Assembly (NCBI GenBank): GCA_905221605.1
Contig: CAJNDS010000569.1
Location: forward strand, 64,001-128,000
DNA from: Symbiodinium natans
Taxonomy: Eukaryota; Sar; Dinophyceae; Suessiales; Symbiodiniaceae
DNA: 64,000 nucleotides
Direction: 5' to 3'
A program made the position numbers and the translations under genes. Of this stretch, positions 60,584 to 64,000 are shown one piece after another. Within the stretch, counting starts at the first letter, position 1. Each line of letters starts with the position of its first letter. Below the pieces are notes generated by a model. It was not told the DNA's origin. It searched no databases and saw only the letters and a program-made list of their open reading frames with translations.

Positions 60584-63513
60584 GTCGACGAGGCAGTTTG
60601 GGCGGGGCAGGCGCGCGGGGAGCTGGTCGAGTTCGAAGACAGCGCGGATCAAACGGCCGTCTTTGTGTCGCACCAGTGGATGAATCAGCATCACCCGGAC
60701 CCCGAAGGCGAATGCCAGGGCGTGCACCTGTCCGTGTCGGTGGAAAGCCCTGGGGCCATAGCCATCTCCTGCTGCCAATCAAGCGGCTGCCCTCGCAACC
60801 CGGAACCAGCTTACCAAAAGGTGGCTGCTTCAGTTGCCCTCGGGCGAAGCAAAGCAGCCCTTACATAAAGCCAAACCTGAACCGTAGAATCTGGGCAACG
60901 GACGCAGGGAGCGGTACATCCAGAAGGCACAGCGCATGGAACTTGTAGCCTTCATTGGCAAGAACTTGGGCTCCTTCGACGCCGAGTTCCTATTCGCGCA
61001 GTCTTCAAACATCGTCATGGTGGATGACGCTGAAAATGGTTGAGAAGATCCTGCAGGTGTCCGACGAGCTCAACTTAGGCTTGCGGACAGATGATGTTAC
61101 ACATCTGGGGCGAAGTGCAGTCTTCCCGTTCTCCTCCCCGCCGGCTTTGTGCGACGAGGAAAGGCTGCTTCAGCAAATTCTGCTAGAAACCGGAGATGCG
61201 TTCGCCACTTCGTCTGCGGCACGGGACTTTGCAACGGCCACACTGGTGCAGCATGGCATTGGATCGAAGTCTTTTCTGACCCTGGGCGAAGGTGACCTCG
61301 AGCAGATGCATTTCGACGACACCGAAGACGAAGTGTTGGCAAGAGCACGCGACTTGGTGGCGAATGCAATGATGGAGCCGCGGCGCGTTGAAGCAGTTTC
61401 CCTGTGGATCTCAGAAGAGCTGCTATGCCAGGACGTCCTCCATCAAGTGTCTTGGTAGCACAGTGGTGCCCGTTTCCCTTTTTTTGGTTCAAGGATCCCT
61501 CGTAAAGTAGCCAGCCCAAAAAAGGGTACCCTTTTTATCATATGGTTGGGCTACCAAGGTGTGGGAAAAGCTGAAGCTGAAGGCAGAATGGGCGGAGATT
61601 TCAAGCCGCTGGAGCCAGAACTTCACGCCGCCACCGCGCAAGTCGAAGAACCAGAAGATGCGGCAGAAGGAGGGTTTAGGGTTTAGGGGTTTAGGGTTCA
61701 GGGTTTTGGGGTAGGGTTTAGGGCGTAGAGTTTAGGGTTTCTTTCGTTGGAAGACCCCCGTGCGCACATCGACTTGGATCCCAGAAAACCACCCAGCTGA
61801 AAGTTTTACAGAGCGCCTTTGCGCATCTTTTGGGCGCTGGCGGCTGCGTGCCTGTGGACTTCGTTACCGAATTTTTGTGCCCTTCGCAAAACGGATTGCG
61901 AAGAGCACATTTCAGACCTCTTCACTAGGTTGTGTGGCTGTGGAATGACTACTTCTCTGTCCCGCAGCTGGAGTGTGGTGCCGATGACAGGGACGGCAGC
62001 CAGCAAGCGAGAGCTATCAGCAGCATCCCGGCATATGTGTCCAGGTGCAAGCATTCTCTGGCGCTTTGCCCAACTCTCAAGTCGAAGTCCAAAGTGCTCG
62101 GTGCGATGATGTGGTCCCAGCTGCTTGGATGGAGTTGTGGCTTCGCCCTCAACCCTAAACCCCATATACCTGAAAGTTAGCTTCTCAGTTTTCGTTTGTT
62201 TATAATCACGTTTGGATGCTTGGGGGTCTGCACTAGTCTGCACATTTAGCATTACCCTAAATAAACCCTGAAGCCTCCTTACTCAGTTTGTTTCTGTGGA
62301 CCCTTTCAGGATTCAGGGTTTGGGGTTGACAGGTGAACGTTCCGGAGGGTGCTGAAGCCAGCTAAGGAGGGCTGGTGCCGGGTGGAGAGAGCAGCACGCG
62401 AGCTGTCTCCAGACAGCACCTGGATTCTGATTCAGAGTAGCAGCTGCCTCGACGTAGCGGGTGGAACGACGTCCTTTCTAACAGGCCCAGTCGGAGAAGG
62501 CAGCTTTTCGAAGGAAGAAGATCGCCAGAAATTGGCGCCAGTTATGCGGAATATTGCGTTGCGGAAGATGATGCACTGCTTGAAGACGTCGGACTTCTCC
62601 GGCTTCCGGCGCCAGCTCAACTTGCAGAGAGTGCACCCCATCGACAATGATGCCGATGCAGTGTCAGAATTCTTCCACAGCGGCCTCAGGAATGTCCAAA
62701 AACCTGACACAGCAGGCTGGCGGCCATTGCATTATGCAGCATTGTCCGGCAAGGCTGAGGTTATCCGATTGCTCTTGCAGCTGCGGGCATCCGTCAACCA
62801 ACGGACTTCCAAGCCTGAGCCTGTCTCGGGCATGGCGCGCTAGATCTGGCAGTCACGGCCACCGCGATGCAGCTCTGGCTCTGATCTCCGCTGGCGCCGC
62901 AATGGAAGGCGGCGTCCAGCCCAGCACTATGCGGTCGTGATGGACAACGTCGAAGGCCTCCGCGCCCTTCACGCCGCGGGGGGCTCGTCGGGAAGCCCTG
63001 GGCATTCTTGGACACCCCGGATGTGGCGGTAAATATGCATTCGCTGCTCTGCGGGGAGGAGCTGCATGCGAGCACCGAAGAGCTCTCCAGAGCACTTGGC
63101 TTTGCCGCAATGCGAGGTGGCTCAGTGGAGCTGGTCCAGCACTTGATTGCCAGGCAAGCCGATGTGAATTGCCAATACGACATGATGCGTGAACTGAACC
63201 GTGTGGGAAGGCTTGTGATGCGAGCCACAGCTTTGGGACACCGTTTCGGAAAAGTCTCAGCATTTTCGACCCTGGCTTACCATTTCCACGGCAGCACGCC
63301 ATTGATGCATGCCGTGCGGATGGCTCACTACGAGGCCGCGGCGGCTCTAATTGCAAACAGTGCAAGGTTAGAACTCCATTCAGCGCGGCCGATTTTACAA
63401 AAGGCCAATCCATTCCGCACTTTGTGCAGAGGGGTCTGAATGGAGACCCTTCAGAATGTGAACGAGTGGTTGCCCTCGCGCTCCAGAATGGAATGATCGA
63501 GGTTGTTTTCTAA
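60584..63513 (+). pseudogene. Decayed TIR-like plus ankyrin-repeat gene
   Basis: Pieces in order on one strand: 60584-60719 with VFVSHQWMNQHHPDPEGE, a VSHxW/HPDP motif I know from TIR-like domains of dinoflagellate proteins; 60890-61458 with MELVAFIGKNLGSFDAEF and a 130-residue unassigned stretch; about 61560-61680, lysine-rich; about 61972-62110 with RAISSIPAYVSRC, another TIR-like segment; and from about 62360 GWCRVERAARELS. Then come ankyrin repeats (GWRPLHYAALSGKAEVIRLL; GHRDAALALISAGA; GSVELVQHLIARQADVN; GSTPLMHAVRMAHYEAAAAL) and a C-terminal segment ending in a stop at 63511-63513. Frame changes without plausible introns occur near 61035, 62840, 62870, 62925, 63005 and 63370, so I call it a pseudogene. 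Such a fusion would suit signalling or protein scaffolding. Assembly indels are the alternative explanation. Confidence 0.6.
61672..61740 (-). repeat. TTTAGGG patch inside the TIR-ankyrin locus
   Basis: About eight degenerate TTTAGGG units in antisense orientation interrupt the coding pieces; probably intronic. Confidence 0.85.
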
Positions 63514-63913
63514 AGACAATTGAATCCGATGGTCCTTTTGTTCATTCGAATTTTCAAAACCTCGTCATGAATGAGGGCAGGAAGCCAACACGGCTTCCAT
63601 TAATGTTTCTTTGCGACGGGGGCCCCGGCGCCCAGCCACGACGAAATCCGCTGGCTCAAAATGACGTGAGCTGCCTCACTCAGAGGAGGTCATCATACTT
63701 AAGTTTTATTTCCATGTATGAGAAGAGAAGGAAACTTTGTCTCTCCAACCCTAGAATCAACATAAACGGAAGTCACGGGCGAAATCTTAAATGAGATGAA
63801 TTACGATGGGATAAATGGAATGGGAATCTTCGATTTGGGAAAGGCTTGCAATTTTTGCGCCGAAACTCTGGATGCTTATGGATATCATATCTTGGGATAT
63901 ATGTGACAAGGTA
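63514..63913. other. Short unassigned sequence before the gap
   Basis: AT-richer than its left neighbour; I see nothing identifiable in it. Confidence 0.5.
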
Positions 63914-64000
63914 NNNNNNNNNNNNNNNNNNNNNNNNNNNNNNNNNNNNNNNNNNNNNNNNNNNNNNNNNNNNNNNNNNNNNNNNNNNNNNNNNNNNNNN
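63914..64000. other. Assembly gap (run of N)
   Basis: 87 N characters to the end of the window. Confidence 1.

Overview
The window reads as nuclear DNA of a photosynthetic core dinoflagellate, most likely Suessiales/Symbiodiniaceae-like. The grounds are: many short exons with AG acceptors and an excess of GC (occasionally GA) donors; degenerate CCCTAAA/TTTAGGG arrays scattered through introns; a plastid-targeted phosphoribulokinase whose leader has a hydrophobic signal followed by an FVGP motif, as in peridinin plastids; Ty1/copia retrotransposons; and a TIR-like/ankyrin gene of a type I associate with dinoflagellates. All identifications are by eye from translated sequence; no database was searched.

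Layout. 1-668 (-) is the start of a second copia-like gag ORF running off the left edge. 669-5808 is gene-poor and repeat-rich. From 5809 to 41455 (+) lies what I read as a single Ku70 (XRCC6-type) gene of at least 23 exons: N-terminus and start of the vWA domain at 5.8-6.5 kb, rest of vWA plus the Ku core at 20.5-28.1 kb, end of core and basic linker at 34.9-36.6 kb, and SAP domain at 41.2-41.5 kb. Its introns hold most of what else is in this part of the window: a complete 9,577-bp Ty1/copia element (6994-16570), an AT-rich island with RING-finger-like pieces (16.6-18.3 kb), several minisatellites and microsatellites (22-34 kb), and a complete eight-exon phosphoribulokinase gene (36910-40674) on the same strand between the Ku70 linker exon and the SAP exons.

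The copia element has identical 231-bp LTRs, a 5-bp target duplication (TAAAC) inside a CCCTAAA array, a primer-binding site matching the initiator-Met tRNA anticodon stem-loop, and a gag-pol region broken by about five frameshifts, with YVGD in place of YVDD in the reverse transcriptase.

41.5-60.5 kb has no gene I can name. It holds a near-identical 2.3-kb tandem duplication (45928-50515) with a diverged third copy, a second duplicated pair (51853-52577 and 53005-53708), and a few orphan exon-like ORFs. 60.58-63.51 kb (+) is a decayed gene joining a TIR-like domain to ankyrin repeats. The window ends in an assembly gap (63914-64000).

Functionally, Ku70 (DNA-end and telomere binding, non-homologous end joining) and phosphoribulokinase (Calvin cycle) are unrelated; the nesting is structural. 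The strongest cross-cutting pattern is that sense-strand CCCTAAA arrays repeatedly sit just 5' of the 3' splice sites of both genes.
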